A stretch of 32,742 nucleotides of DNA from Burkholderiales bacterium (GTDB lineage Bacteria; Pseudomonadota; Gammaproteobacteria; Burkholderiales; Usitatibacteraceae): assembly GCA_026125445.1 (NCBI GenBank), contig JAHCLE010000024.1:1-32742 (forward strand), in the 5' to 3' direction. Made by a program: the position numbers and the translations under genes. Positions within the stretch are counted from its first letter, which is position 1. Each line of letters opens with the position of its first letter. This document shows positions 1-7,560 of the stretch, in pieces. The notes beneath the pieces were generated by a model, which saw nothing but the letters and a program-made list of their open reading frames with translations, was not told the origin of the DNA and did not search any database.

Positions 1-1
1 T

Positions 2-361
2 GCCTGGGTCGACCCCCTCGAGGAGGAGAAGGTCGCCTTCAAGGACCTCCCCAACCGCTTCCCCTCGGTCCTGTCGCGCGACTTCCGGCGCGAGCAGGGC
101 GAGTACGAGGACTACGACAACCTCTTCGCGATGTACCTCTTCTACAACCTGGGCCGCTACGGTGTTCGCGTCGACGGTGCCACGGGACGCCTGGCGATCG
201 AGCGCAGCAAGAGCCCGATGGACTTCCCCCAGGCGGCCGCGCAGGCGGAAGAAAGCGCCCGGTCGGACGCCGAGAGCTACGGCCGGCGCGGTCCCTTCCG
301 GCCCAAGGGCCACCGGGTCGGCGAACCCATCGACGGAGCAGCGGCGAAGCCCGCGTCCTAG
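2..361 (+). CDS. C-terminal fragment of an unrecognised protein
   Basis: The reading frame is open from base 2 to a TAG at 359-361 and gives about 119 residues of a protein whose start lies outside the window. The visible part begins acidic and aromatic (a DYDNLFAMYLFYNLGRYGVR segment near the middle) and ends in a charged, probably disordered Gly/Pro/Ala-rich tail. I do not recognise the family and see no catalytic motif, signal or membrane segment. The stop codon overlaps the stop of the convergent AraC-type gene: the four bases CTAG at 358-361 hold both stops. High GC and third-position GC fit the neighbours, so it is probably a real native gene. Confidence 0.6.
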   Translation, partial: AWVDPLEEEKVAFKDLPNRFPSVLSRDFRREQGEYEDYDNLFAMYLFYNLGRYGVRVDGATGRLAIERSKSPMDFPQAAAQAEESARSDAESYGRRGPFRPKGHRVGEPIDGAAAKPAS

Positions 362-1410
362 TCGCGCTCGCCGCGCCGCGCCGCCTTCCGCCAGGCGGCG
401 GGCGAAGTCCGCGTCCAGCGCTTGAAGGCGCGCGTGAACGAGACGTAGTCGGCGTACTTGAGGAGCGCGGCGATCTCCGCGATGGAGATGTCGGAATCGC
501 GCAGGAGCTCCTTCGCGACGGCGCAGCGCACCTGGTCCAGCACCCGCTGGAAAGTCGTCCCCTCGGCGCTCAGGCGGCGATTGAGCGAGCGCCGGTGGAT
601 CGCGAGCGCCTGCGCGACGTCGTCGCCGGAGCCCTTGCCGCGCAGGAGCAGCGTGCGAAGGGACCGGGAGGCCTGGTGGACGAGCGTGGCCTTGCCCGCG
701 GCGGCCACCTGCGCGCGCGCCCGCGCGAGGCGCGCCGGATCGGCACCCGCGACCGGCTGCGCGAGCGTGCTTTCGGGGAAGCGGATGGCCGCGAACTCCG
801 CGCTGAAGCGCACCGGCGCGCGGAAGTACTGCCGGAACGGGGCCGGATCGACCGGCGCGGAGTGCGGGAGCAGCACCTCGGCCGGGCTCCACGATTCCCC
901 GCAGAGGTCGCCCAGGAAGTTGGCCGCCGCCGCCAACACCGCGTCGTAGTACTGGGCGGTGCTGCAGTCGAGGACCACGTGGATCGCGTAGCCGAGGTCG
1001 GCGAATCCGTCGCGCCGCACGAGGAACGCGACGCCGCCCGAGCTGTTGCGGTGCTGGCTCGTCACGAATTCCTCGAGCCCCGCGCCAACCGTCGGCGAGT
1101 GGCGGATGATCTCGCCGGGCGCCCCCAGGTCCGGCAGGTGCCACGCGCCGCCGGCGAGCAGCCCGAAGTGCTCGCAGCCCGTGCGCGCAGCGGCTTCGGC
1201 CAGCAGGCGCGCGAAGCCCGCGTAGGGGATTCGGTTCGAGGGCCGGTCGAGCACGTCGGGTTCGAGCCCGGCGCCGGCGATGACTTCCGCGGGATCGACG
1301 CCGAATTGCCGGATGAGACCGGGCACGGCCGTCAGGGCGCCGACGAGCCGGGTGGTCGTCGGCGCGGATGTCCCGTTGTGCGAGGGCTGGCCGGCGGTCC
1401 TCGCCCGCAT
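358..1410 (-). CDS. AraC-family transcriptional regulator
   Basis: About 350 residues. The C-terminal ~90 residues form a double helix-turn-helix of the AraC/XylS type: DVAQALAIHRRSLNRRLSAE is the first HTH, and ISIAEIAALLKYADYVSFTR followed by AFKRWTRTSPAAWR is the second HTH and the usual family signature. The N-terminal ~200 residues resemble the arabinose-binding-like domain found in OruR/ArgR-type regulators, so a small effector is likely but unknown. The frame stays open to 1653, but an ATG at 1410 (or GTG at 1425) is preferred because longer versions would overlap the divergent gene at 1484. The 73-bp gap to that exported-barrel gene makes it a plausible target. That link is inference. 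Confidence 0.88.
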   Translation of the reverse strand: MRARTAGQPSHNGTSAPTTTRLVGALTAVPGLIRQFGVDPAEVIAGAGLEPDVLDRPSNRIPYAGFARLLAEAAARTGCEHFGLLAGGAWHLPDLGAPGEIIRHSPTVGAGLEEFVTSQHRNSSGGVAFLVRRDGFADLGYAIHVVLDCSTAQYYDAVLAAAANFLGDLCGESWSPAEVLLPHSAPVDPAPFRQYFRAPVRFSAEFAAIRFPESTLAQPVAGADPARLARARAQVAAAGKATLVHQASRSLRTLLLRGKGSGDDVAQALAIHRRSLNRRLSAEGTTFQRVLDQVRCAVAKELLRDSDISIAEIAALLKYADYVSFTRAFKRWTRTSPAAWRKAARRGERD

Positions 1411-1483
1411 GTCGAGATTTGTCACGATGGCGCCCGATGGTGAGCGGAAAATATCGCATCCAACTCCATAAGGAAACAGGACC

Positions 1484-2047
1484 ATGAAAAAGTTCGCCAC
1501 GATACTCGCCATCGCCGCCGGCCTCGCCGCGGCTCCCGCTCTCGCGCAGGAAGGCTGGTACGCCGGCTTCGGCCTCGGCGTGGGCAACCTCAACAAGTCG
1601 GGCCAGGACCTCACGGGGCTGGCCGATGCCCAGGTCGACGATACGGACACCACCTACACCATCCGCGGCGGCTACCGCTTCCACCAGAACTTCGCCGTCG
1701 AGCTGGGCTACTACGACCTCGGCAAGTACGGCTTCAGCGGCAACATCGGCTCCGAGTACATCTCGGGATCGGCCAAGGCCAAGTCGTATGGCCTGTCGCT
1801 CGTGGCCATCGCGCCCATGGGCGCCTTCGACCTCTACGGCCGCGTGGGCTGGGAGGAATCCGAGATCAAGGCCAACGCCAATTCCGCGCTCTTCACCGCC
1901 AACGAGTCGGACAAGCAGAGCGGCGCCACCTACGGCCTGGGCGGGCGCTGGAACATGAGCAAGAACGTCGGCTTCTTCGTCGAGTGGATGAAGAACGACA
2001 AGATCGAGGTGGACAGCTACCTCGCCGGCATCGACTTCCGCTTCTGA
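1484..2047 (+). CDS. Outer-membrane beta-barrel protein, OmpA/OmpW-like size
   Basis: 187 residues. The start MKKFATILAIAAGLAAAPALA is a classical Sec signal peptide cleaved after ALA. The mature part alternates polar and aromatic residues as in an 8-stranded barrel: GWYAGFGLGVGNL, YTIRGGYRFHQNFAVELGYY, GAFDLYGRVGWEES. It ends AGIDFRF, with the terminal Phe typical of BAM substrates. It fits the small porin-like 'outer membrane beta-barrel' families, and no peptidoglycan-binding domain follows. A purine-rich AAGGAAACAGG lies before the ATG. The next gene starts 17 bp after the stop, so the two are probably co-transcribed. The divergent AraC-type gene may control it. Ligand unknown. Confidence 0.82.
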   Translation: MKKFATILAIAAGLAAAPALAQEGWYAGFGLGVGNLNKSGQDLTGLADAQVDDTDTTYTIRGGYRFHQNFAVELGYYDLGKYGFSGNIGSEYISGSAKAKSYGLSLVAIAPMGAFDLYGRVGWEESEIKANANSALFTANESDKQSGATYGLGGRWNMSKNVGFFVEWMKNDKIEVDSYLAGIDFRF

Positions 2048-2064
2048 ACAGGAGAAAGAGAACC

Positions 2065-2514
2065 ATGAATTCCCGCCGCAATGCCATCGCCACCCTCGCC
2101 GCCAGCCTCCTTCTCGCCGTCTCCGGACCGTCCCTCGCGGCGGATCCGAAGAAACCCGACGGCACCGTCACCATCGACGAGACCCAGTTCGCCGTGATCG
2201 TCGGCGGCAGCATCGGTGGCGGCAAGCTCACCTACCAGGGCAAGACGCACGAATTCAAGATCAGCGGCCTCACCGCCGGCGCCAACGTGGGCGTGTCGAA
2301 GATGAGCGCCGCGGGCGAGGTCTACGACCTGAAGGACCTGGCCAAGTTTCCGGGCACCTACACCAAGCTCGACGTGAGCGCCACGGCAGGCGGCGGCGTC
2401 GGTGCGCTGCACCTGAAGAACGAGCACGGCGTGGTGATGAAGCTCACCTCGCGCACGCAGGGCCTGCAGCTCAACGTGGGCTCGGCGACGGGCGTGAAGG
2501 TCACGATGAAATAG
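2065..2514 (+). CDS. Small exported protein of unknown function
   Basis: 149 residues. The chosen start is the ATG at 2065, preceded by GGAGAAAG; the frame runs further upstream but would overlap the previous gene. Residues 1-26 form a Sec signal (MNSRRNAIATLAASLLLAVS, then GPSLAA). The mature protein is glycine-rich and beta-like: AVIVGGSIGGGKLTYQG, ISGLTAGANVGVSKMSAAGE, TAGGGVGALHLKNEHGV. The pattern recalls DUF1134/EipA or SYLF (YSC84)-type periplasmic proteins that alternate Gly-rich turns with VY.L motifs, but I cannot place it firmly. It lies 17 bp after the barrel gene in a likely two-gene operon, so a periplasmic or outer-membrane-associated role is reasonable. Confidence 0.72.
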   Translation: MNSRRNAIATLAASLLLAVSGPSLAADPKKPDGTVTIDETQFAVIVGGSIGGGKLTYQGKTHEFKISGLTAGANVGVSKMSAAGEVYDLKDLAKFPGTYTKLDVSATAGGGVGALHLKNEHGVVMKLTSRTQGLQLNVGSATGVKVTMK

Positions 2515-2539
2515 TCCCGCGGGCGCGCAATGGCCGGGC

Positions 2540-2565
2540 GGCGATCGTCCCTCGGGGCGGTCGCC
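2540..2565. terminator. Possible bidirectional terminator hairpin
   Basis: GGCGATCG (2540-2547) can pair with CGGTCGCC (2558-2565), giving 8 bp including one G-T wobble and a 10-nt loop. It sits between two convergent genes ending at 2514 and 2585. No T-run follows on either strand, so it is only a weak candidate. Confidence 0.3.
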
Positions 2566-2584
2566 CGCCGGGTCCAGCCCGCTC

Positions 2585-3235
2585 TCAGAAGGCGACGCCC
2601 ACCGACAGGACGGTCACCTGCCCGGCCGAGCCGGGGTTGAACCAGTAGGCCCCCAGCGTGACCGGCCCCTTCGCGACCTGGACGAACGGCCCGCGCTGGA
2701 ACTCGCGCTCGCCTCCATAGGCCCGCGTGCGCTGTCCGACCGCGCCGATCCGCAGCCACTCGAGGGCCTTGAATCCCAGCTCGCTCCAAGCGTAGTTGTA
2801 GTTGTCCGAGCTCTCCAGGCGGTCGCGCACGAATTCCGCCTCGACGTAGAGGTCGATTTTCCCCCAGGCGAGGCTCGCCTCGAATCCCGGCACGAAAGCC
2901 CGCAAGGGGCCCCAGGCGCCGCCAACGAGGGGCGTCAGCTCCCAGGTCACGGTCTCGCCGCCGGAGAAAGTCCATCCGACGAAGGCCGAGCGCGAGTCCT
3001 TGGTCTCGTAGCCGTAGCGCGCCTCGAGGTGAAGAGGTCCGCGGTCGGCCGCCGCGATGGCGCTGGTGGTGTCGTCGCCGTTGCGGACCTTCGTGGGGTA
3101 GGCGGTGAGCGCGAATTCCCAGTCGGGCCTCTCGGGGCGCGACGCCCGGCGCCCGCCCGGCGCGATCTCCTGGGCGAGCGTCACCGTGGCCGCCACGGCC
3201 GCGAGCAGCGCAGTGGCGATTCGCGGCGTTCTCAT
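2585..3235 (-). CDS. Exported beta-barrel-like protein, last gene of the anion-transport operon
   Basis: 216 residues. The N-terminus MRTPRIATALLAAVAATVTL then AQ is a signal peptide. The rest shows amphipathic strands with aromatic girdles (LHLEARYGYETKDSRSAFVGW, YNYAWSELGFKALEWLRIG, GPVTLGAYWFNPG) and ends VLSVGVAF with a C-terminal Phe, as in outer-membrane barrels. I do not recognise a named family. Its ATG (3235-3233) overlaps the TGA of the upstream VIT-like gene (3234-3232), so translation is probably coupled and it belongs to the ppk2/DASS/SulP/VIT operon. An outer-membrane pore serving the inner-membrane carriers is an attractive but unproven role. Confidence 0.75.
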   Translation of the reverse strand: MRTPRIATALLAAVAATVTLAQEIAPGGRRASRPERPDWEFALTAYPTKVRNGDDTTSAIAAADRGPLHLEARYGYETKDSRSAFVGWTFSGGETVTWELTPLVGGAWGPLRAFVPGFEASLAWGKIDLYVEAEFVRDRLESSDNYNYAWSELGFKALEWLRIGAVGQRTRAYGGEREFQRGPFVQVAKGPVTLGAYWFNPGSAGQVTVLSVGVAF

Positions 3236-3903
3236 CCGCCGAGTGCGTTGATCGCGACCACGAGCGCGGCGCCGAGACCCGCCATCACGAGCCCGGTCCT
3301 CCAGCTGCCGTAGCCCGCGTAGCGGCCCAGCGCGAGGCCGCCGAGGAACAGCATGGCCAGCGCCAGGGCGCGCGAGGCGAGCTTCGCCGTGTCGACATCC
3401 GGGAAGACGATGAACGGGATCACGACCGGAAAGGTGGCGAGGACCACGATGAGGAATATCCCCACGGCGGCGAGCGCGTCGTCGCGCCCGAGTGCCGGCC
3501 GGTCGGGAAGCGACGGCAGCGCCGCGATGCGGGCGCGGATCGCCTCGATTTCGGTTTCGGAGACGAGGCTCGCCGCCGGTTCCGGCAACGAGGCCGCGAC
3601 GATCCGGCGGCCGGCCGCCGCGTCGGGCGCGCCTCGCACCGCCTGCGCGAGGGTGAGCTTGCGCCCGCGCTCGGCGATGGTGCGCACGAGGTACATCACC
3701 GCGTCCACGAGGCCCCAGGCCAGGTTGCAGCCGAAGGCGGCGATGAACAGGGTGCGGATCTCCTCCTTGCCGGCCGTCGCCGCGGAGACGGCGCCCACGA
3801 AGGTGAGCGCCATGAACAGGCCGAAGAGCATCTCGGAGACCCGGTCGACGGGGCTCAGCAACTGCTTGCGGGTCTGGCTTTCGCCGGCAGGCTTCTCGCT
3901 CAT
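3232..3903 (-). CDS. VIT/CCC1-like integral membrane protein
   Basis: 223 residues starting at the ATG at 3903, which overlaps the SulP stop as ATGA. The frame stays open upstream, but that part is antisense to, or overlaps, the SulP gene. Residues ~21-45 (RVSEMLFGLFMALTFVGAVS) and ~52-75 (LFIAAFGCNLAWGLVDAVMY) form the first helix pair and strongly recall VIT1/CCC1-related bacterial proteins. A soluble charged stretch follows (~78-140), then three hydrophobic helices (~143-168, ~177-195, ~203-222). VIT/CCC1 proteins move Fe2+ or Mn2+, but many bacterial members annotated this way are uncharacterised, so the substrate is open. It is followed by the exported barrel gene, again with an ATGA overlap. 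Confidence 0.75.
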   Translation of the reverse strand: MSEKPAGESQTRKQLLSPVDRVSEMLFGLFMALTFVGAVSAATAGKEEIRTLFIAAFGCNLAWGLVDAVMYLVRTIAERGRKLTLAQAVRGAPDAAAGRRIVAASLPEPAASLVSETEIEAIRARIAALPSLPDRPALGRDDALAAVGIFLIVVLATFPVVIPFIVFPDVDTAKLASRALALAMLFLGGLALGRYAGYGSWRTGLVMAGLGAALVVAINALGG

Positions 3904-5606
3904 GTGGGCTGGACTCCCTTTGCGGCGGGATCGCGCGCCTCGAACGCGGCCACCGCGTCCTCGACGGTGAAGAACATGCGGCTGCGGCCGAGCCGCTCGG
4001 CGAGCGGGGTCTTGCGCACCAGTTCCAGGACCTCGGGATTGAGGGCGGCGAGCCAGATCTCCACGCCCTCGGCCCGGTATTTCTCCTCGGCCTCCACGAG
4101 CATGCGCAGCGCCGTGAACTCGATGCCGGGCACGGCGCCGCAGTCCAGCACGACGACGGCGGGCTTCTCGCTCTGCGCCAGCGCGCGCATCTTCTCCGCG
4201 ACGGCCTGGGCGTTGCCGAAGTAGATGCGCCCCTCGGGCCGCACGACGAGCAGCCCCGGGATCGTCTCGTCGTCGGGATGCTCGGCGCTCCGGGGCCGGA
4301 AGACGTGCGTCCCCTTCTTGCGGCCGAGCGCGCTCACCGGCGGGTTGTTGGCCTGGTGCAGCAAGCTCGCCATCGAGATGATCACCGCGACCAGGATGCC
4401 CTTGAGCGTGCCTAGCAGGACGACCCCGATGCAGGCCGCCATCGCCCAGCGGAACTCGTAGTGACGGATGCGCCGGATCGCGGCCAGGTCCTGCGGGCTG
4501 ATGAGGCCCACCGAGTACGCGATCACGATGGCGGCGAGCGTGGCATTGGGCATGGCGCCCATCACTGGCGCGAGGACGACCATCGTGGCCACCGTCATGG
4601 CCGCGGTGACGAGCTCGGAGGCCTGCGTGCGCGCGCCGGCCTTCAGGTTCACGGCGGTCTGCGAGGTTCCTCCGCCCGACGGCATGGCGCCGAAGAGCCC
4701 GCCGATCACGTTGGCCGCGCCGATGCCGACGAGTTCCTGGTTGGAGTCGGTTCGCGGGTCCCCGGGCCGCGTGAAGGCCTTGCCCGCGGCGATGGTCTCC
4801 GTGAAGCTCATGAGCGCGATGCCCGCGGCGGCGGGCCACATCGCCATGACGAGGGAGGTGTCGGGCAGGGTGAGCGACGGAAAGCCGCCGGGAATCGCGC
4901 CCACGATGCTCACGCCATGGTCCTTGAGCCCCAGCAGCGCGGAGGCGGCGATGCCACCCGCGACCGCCACGAGCGGCGCGGGCGCCTTGGGCACGAACTT
5001 CTCGAAGACGACGATCACCGCGAAGGTCGCGAGGGCCACGCCCAGCGTGGCCATGGAAGTCTCCGGCGCGTGCCCGGCGATGGACCACAGGTCGCGGAAG
5101 AAGCCCTCCTTCTGGATGTGGATGCCGAGGAGCTTCGGCAGCTGGTCCACGACGATGACGAGCCCGATGCCGGCCTTGAAGCCCGTGAGCACCGGGTCGG
5201 AGATGAAGTTCGCCACGAAGCCCAGGCGGAACAGGCGCGCGACGAGCAGGATCGCGCCCACGAGTGCGGCCAGCGTGACCGTGGCCGTGACGGCGCTCGT
5301 GCCCGGGCTCGCCTGCATGACGGGCCCGATGGCGGCCGCGCCGAGGATGGCGATCGTCGTCGTGGTGCTTACGCTCAACATTCGCGAAGTGCCCAGGAGC
5401 GCGTACACCACCATCGGCAGGAACGCCGTGTAGAGACCCACCTGCAAGGGCAGGCCGGCGATGGTCGCGTAGGCCATCGCCTTGGGGATCACGATGGCGC
5501 CCGTCGTGAGGCCGGCGACGACGTCCGCCTTCAGCCAGGAGCGCTCGTAGGCCGCCATCCAGCCCATCGCGGGTATGAGGGACGGGCCGGAGGCGGGAGA
5601 GTTCAT
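3900..5606 (-). CDS. SulP-family inorganic anion transporter with STAS domain
   Basis: 568 residues, the usual length for bacterial SulP (SLC26-like) carriers. The N-terminal part shows the family hallmark near residues 28-65 (DVVAGLTTGAIVIPKAMAYA, then TIAGLPLQVGLYT), followed by about a dozen hydrophobic segments including SGGGTSQTAVNLKAGARTQ in the conserved core. A C-terminal STAS domain (~445-560) contains VVVLDCGAVPGIEFTALRML. SulP carriers move sulfate, bicarbonate, chloride or dicarboxylates across the inner membrane; the sequence alone does not decide which. A GGAAAGG ribosome site precedes the ATG at 5606, 16 nt after the DASS gene. The stop overlaps the VIT-like start. Confidence 0.93.
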   Translation of the reverse strand: MNSPASGPSLIPAMGWMAAYERSWLKADVVAGLTTGAIVIPKAMAYATIAGLPLQVGLYTAFLPMVVYALLGTSRMLSVSTTTTIAILGAAAIGPVMQASPGTSAVTATVTLAALVGAILLVARLFRLGFVANFISDPVLTGFKAGIGLVIVVDQLPKLLGIHIQKEGFFRDLWSIAGHAPETSMATLGVALATFAVIVVFEKFVPKAPAPLVAVAGGIAASALLGLKDHGVSIVGAIPGGFPSLTLPDTSLVMAMWPAAAGIALMSFTETIAAGKAFTRPGDPRTDSNQELVGIGAANVIGGLFGAMPSGGGTSQTAVNLKAGARTQASELVTAAMTVATMVVLAPVMGAMPNATLAAIVIAYSVGLISPQDLAAIRRIRHYEFRWAMAACIGVVLLGTLKGILVAVIISMASLLHQANNPPVSALGRKKGTHVFRPRSAEHPDDETIPGLLVVRPEGRIYFGNAQAVAEKMRALAQSEKPAVVVLDCGAVPGIEFTALRMLVEAEEKYRAEGVEIWLAALNPEVLELVRKTPLAERLGRSRMFFTVEDAVAAFEARDPAAKGVQPT

Positions 5607-5622
5607 GGGCTACCTTTCCGGC

Positions 5623-7023
5623 TCAGCCGGTGACGAACAGGACCCAGGGCGTGCCCACGAGCAGGAACACCGCCATGAAGGCCAGGGTGACGACGAGACC
5701 CAGCCTGTAGAGCTCGCCCTGCGTGAGGTAGCCGCTTGCCGCGAAGATGATGTTCTGGCTGCCGCCCTGCGGCGTGATCACCGAGAAGTAGCTGCTCGCG
5801 AAGAGCAGCCCGAACGCCATCAGCGGCGCTGGCACGCCGCCACGCACGCCCACGTCGAGGAACACGCCCAGCAGCGCCAGCACCTGCGACGACTGGCTCA
5901 CGAACATGTAGTGGATCGCCACGTAGAGCGCGACGAGCGTCACGTAGAGCGCCGGCCACGACAGGCCGCCGAGCCGGGAGGCGAGCCGCTCGCCGGCGTA
6001 GCTCATGAACCCCAGCTCGTTCAGCTGCCCGCTCAGCGCGAAGAGGATGGCGAGCCAGAGGAAGGTGGCGAGCGTGTCGCCCATGAGAGAGATGTCCTCG
6101 AGCGTGAGCACGCCCGCGAGCAGCAGCACTCCCAGGCCCCCGAAGGCGATGCTGGTCACGTTGAGCTTGAGCGAGTCCGCGGCCACCCAGCCGGCCACCA
6201 TGACGACGAACACGACCGCCGTGATCCACTCGGCGCGCGAAAGCGGCCCCATGCCCGCGAGCTCCGCCTTCGCGGCCTTAGGCGCCTCGGGCGTGGCCCC
6301 GACGCGGGGCGGGAAGAGCTTCGCCACGAGCCACGGGATCATCGCGATCGCCACGAGGGCCGGCACGCAGGAGGCGAGGAGCCAGCTCCCGAAGCCGATC
6401 TCCAGCCCGAACTGCTTCGCGAGTTGCACGCCGATGGGATTGGCGGAGGTGGCCGTCATCCAGAGCGCCGAGGAGACGGCGAGGCTCGCCATGGCGCAGA
6501 ACATGAGGTAGCCGCCCAGGCGCCTTCCCTCGGCATCCTCCGGCTTCGAGCCGGTGCCCTGCGCCACCGACAGCACGATGGGGAAGAGCACGCCGCCGCG
6601 CGCGGTGTTGCTCGGGAAGGCGGGCGCGATGACGGCGTCCGTGAGCACGATGCTGTAGGCGAGGCCGGTCGAGGAGCCCCCGAAGAGGCTCACCATGAAG
6701 AGGCTGATGCGCCGCCCCAGGCCCGACTTCACGACGGCCTGCGCGACGATGAAGGCGATCACCACGAGCAGCACGCTCGCGTTCGCGAAGCCGGAAAAGG
6801 CCTTGCCTGCGTCGATCGTCCCCGTGAGGACCACGGTCGCCACGGCGATGAGAGACGCGGTGAGGAGCGGGAACGCGCCCACGAGAACGGAGGAGATGGC
6901 CGCCACGAACAGGGCGAAGAGGTGCCACGACTGGGCCGTGAGTCCCGCCGGCACCGGCGTGAACCAGATGCCGATGGCGATGGCGAAGGGCACCGCCCGC
7001 TTCGCGAGGAGCATCGGGCTCAT
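5623..7023 (-). CDS. DASS/SLC13-family anion permease (dicarboxylate-type)
   Basis: 466 residues, almost entirely hydrophobic, with about 12 membrane segments. It resembles the 2-oxoglutarate/malate translocator (DiT1/CitT) branch of the divalent anion:Na+ symporter family: PSNTARGGVLFPIVLSVAQG carries the first SNT-type substrate/Na+ motif, and HYMFVSQSSQVLALLGVF plus SVITPQGGSQNIIFAASGYL form the second half-site. Likely substrates are C4/C5-dicarboxylates or citrate, exchanged or Na+-coupled, but sulfate-type substrates cannot be excluded. Its ATG (7023-7021) overlaps the stop of the small exported protein upstream (ATGA). SulP follows 16 nt downstream, so two different anion carriers are made from one transcript. 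Confidence 0.9.
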   Translation of the reverse strand: MSPMLLAKRAVPFAIAIGIWFTPVPAGLTAQSWHLFALFVAAISSVLVGAFPLLTASLIAVATVVLTGTIDAGKAFSGFANASVLLVVIAFIVAQAVVKSGLGRRISLFMVSLFGGSSTGLAYSIVLTDAVIAPAFPSNTARGGVLFPIVLSVAQGTGSKPEDAEGRRLGGYLMFCAMASLAVSSALWMTATSANPIGVQLAKQFGLEIGFGSWLLASCVPALVAIAMIPWLVAKLFPPRVGATPEAPKAAKAELAGMGPLSRAEWITAVVFVVMVAGWVAADSLKLNVTSIAFGGLGVLLLAGVLTLEDISLMGDTLATFLWLAILFALSGQLNELGFMSYAGERLASRLGGLSWPALYVTLVALYVAIHYMFVSQSSQVLALLGVFLDVGVRGGVPAPLMAFGLLFASSYFSVITPQGGSQNIIFAASGYLTQGELYRLGLVVTLAFMAVFLLVGTPWVLFVTG

Positions 7024-7541
7024 TTCGTCGCTCCCTTGGCCGCCGGGTCGATCCGGAAGCGGCCCTTCAGGCCCGTGCCGCGGCCCTGGATCGTGCCGTC
7101 CTCGGCTTCCACGACGTACTGCCAGGAGAACTCGTAGTCGCCCGAGATGCCGGCGAAGCGCCCGGTGCCGCCGAGGAAGGTGCCGGTGATGCGGTTCCTC
7201 GTCGCGGCGCCCTCGCCCCTGAGCTCGCTGAAGACCCGGTTGCCCTGCTCGTCGGTCCAGACGCTGCGGCCGACGAGCCCGGTGGCGCTGTCGGTGAGCG
7301 CGATGGTCTCGGCCTGGAATCCCACCCCGGGCTTGCCCGGCCCGGCGAGCAGCATCGTGCCCCGGAGGTCGACGAGCGCCGCGCGCCGCCCTTCGCCGAG
7401 CGGCAGGAAGCGGCGTGTCCCGGCACCGTTCAGGGTGCCCTCGAACTCGTGCCAGCCGGAGGCCGGGGGAGGGGACACCGGCGCCTGGGGCGCCGGGCCG
7501 CAGGCCGCGGCCCCGACGGCGAGGAGGGCGGCGATCCTCAT
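7020..7541 (-). CDS. Small exported, possibly lipid-anchored protein
   Basis: 173 residues. MRIAALLAVGAAACGPAPQ has a short hydrophobic core and a Cys at position 14, but the lipobox (AAAC) is poor, so lipidation is uncertain. A Pro-rich linker leads to a compact beta-rich domain: RRAALVDLRGTMLLAG, ITGTFLGGTGRFAGISGDYE, IQGRGTGLKGRFRI. The GTGRFAGISG pattern with a preceding barrel-like fold recalls allene-oxide-cyclase-barrel or DUF3224-like small domains; this is a resemblance only. It starts 19 nt after the ppk2 stop and overlaps the DASS start, placing it firmly inside the operon. Possibly a periplasmic accessory or binding protein. Confidence 0.7.
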   Translation of the reverse strand: MRIAALLAVGAAACGPAPQAPVSPPPASGWHEFEGTLNGAGTRRFLPLGEGRRAALVDLRGTMLLAGPGKPGVGFQAETIALTDSATGLVGRSVWTDEQGNRVFSELRGEGAATRNRITGTFLGGTGRFAGISGDYEFSWQYVVEAEDGTIQGRGTGLKGRFRIDPAAKGATK

Positions 7542-7560
7542 GGCGGGCCCGGGGAGGGGG

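Noticed and set aside
4461-7137. Long plus-strand frames antisense to the SulP and DASS genes
   Set aside because: They are rich in Arg, His, Gly and Glu with no hydrophobic or domain pattern, typical shadows of high-GC genes. The minus-strand frames encode clear membrane carriers.
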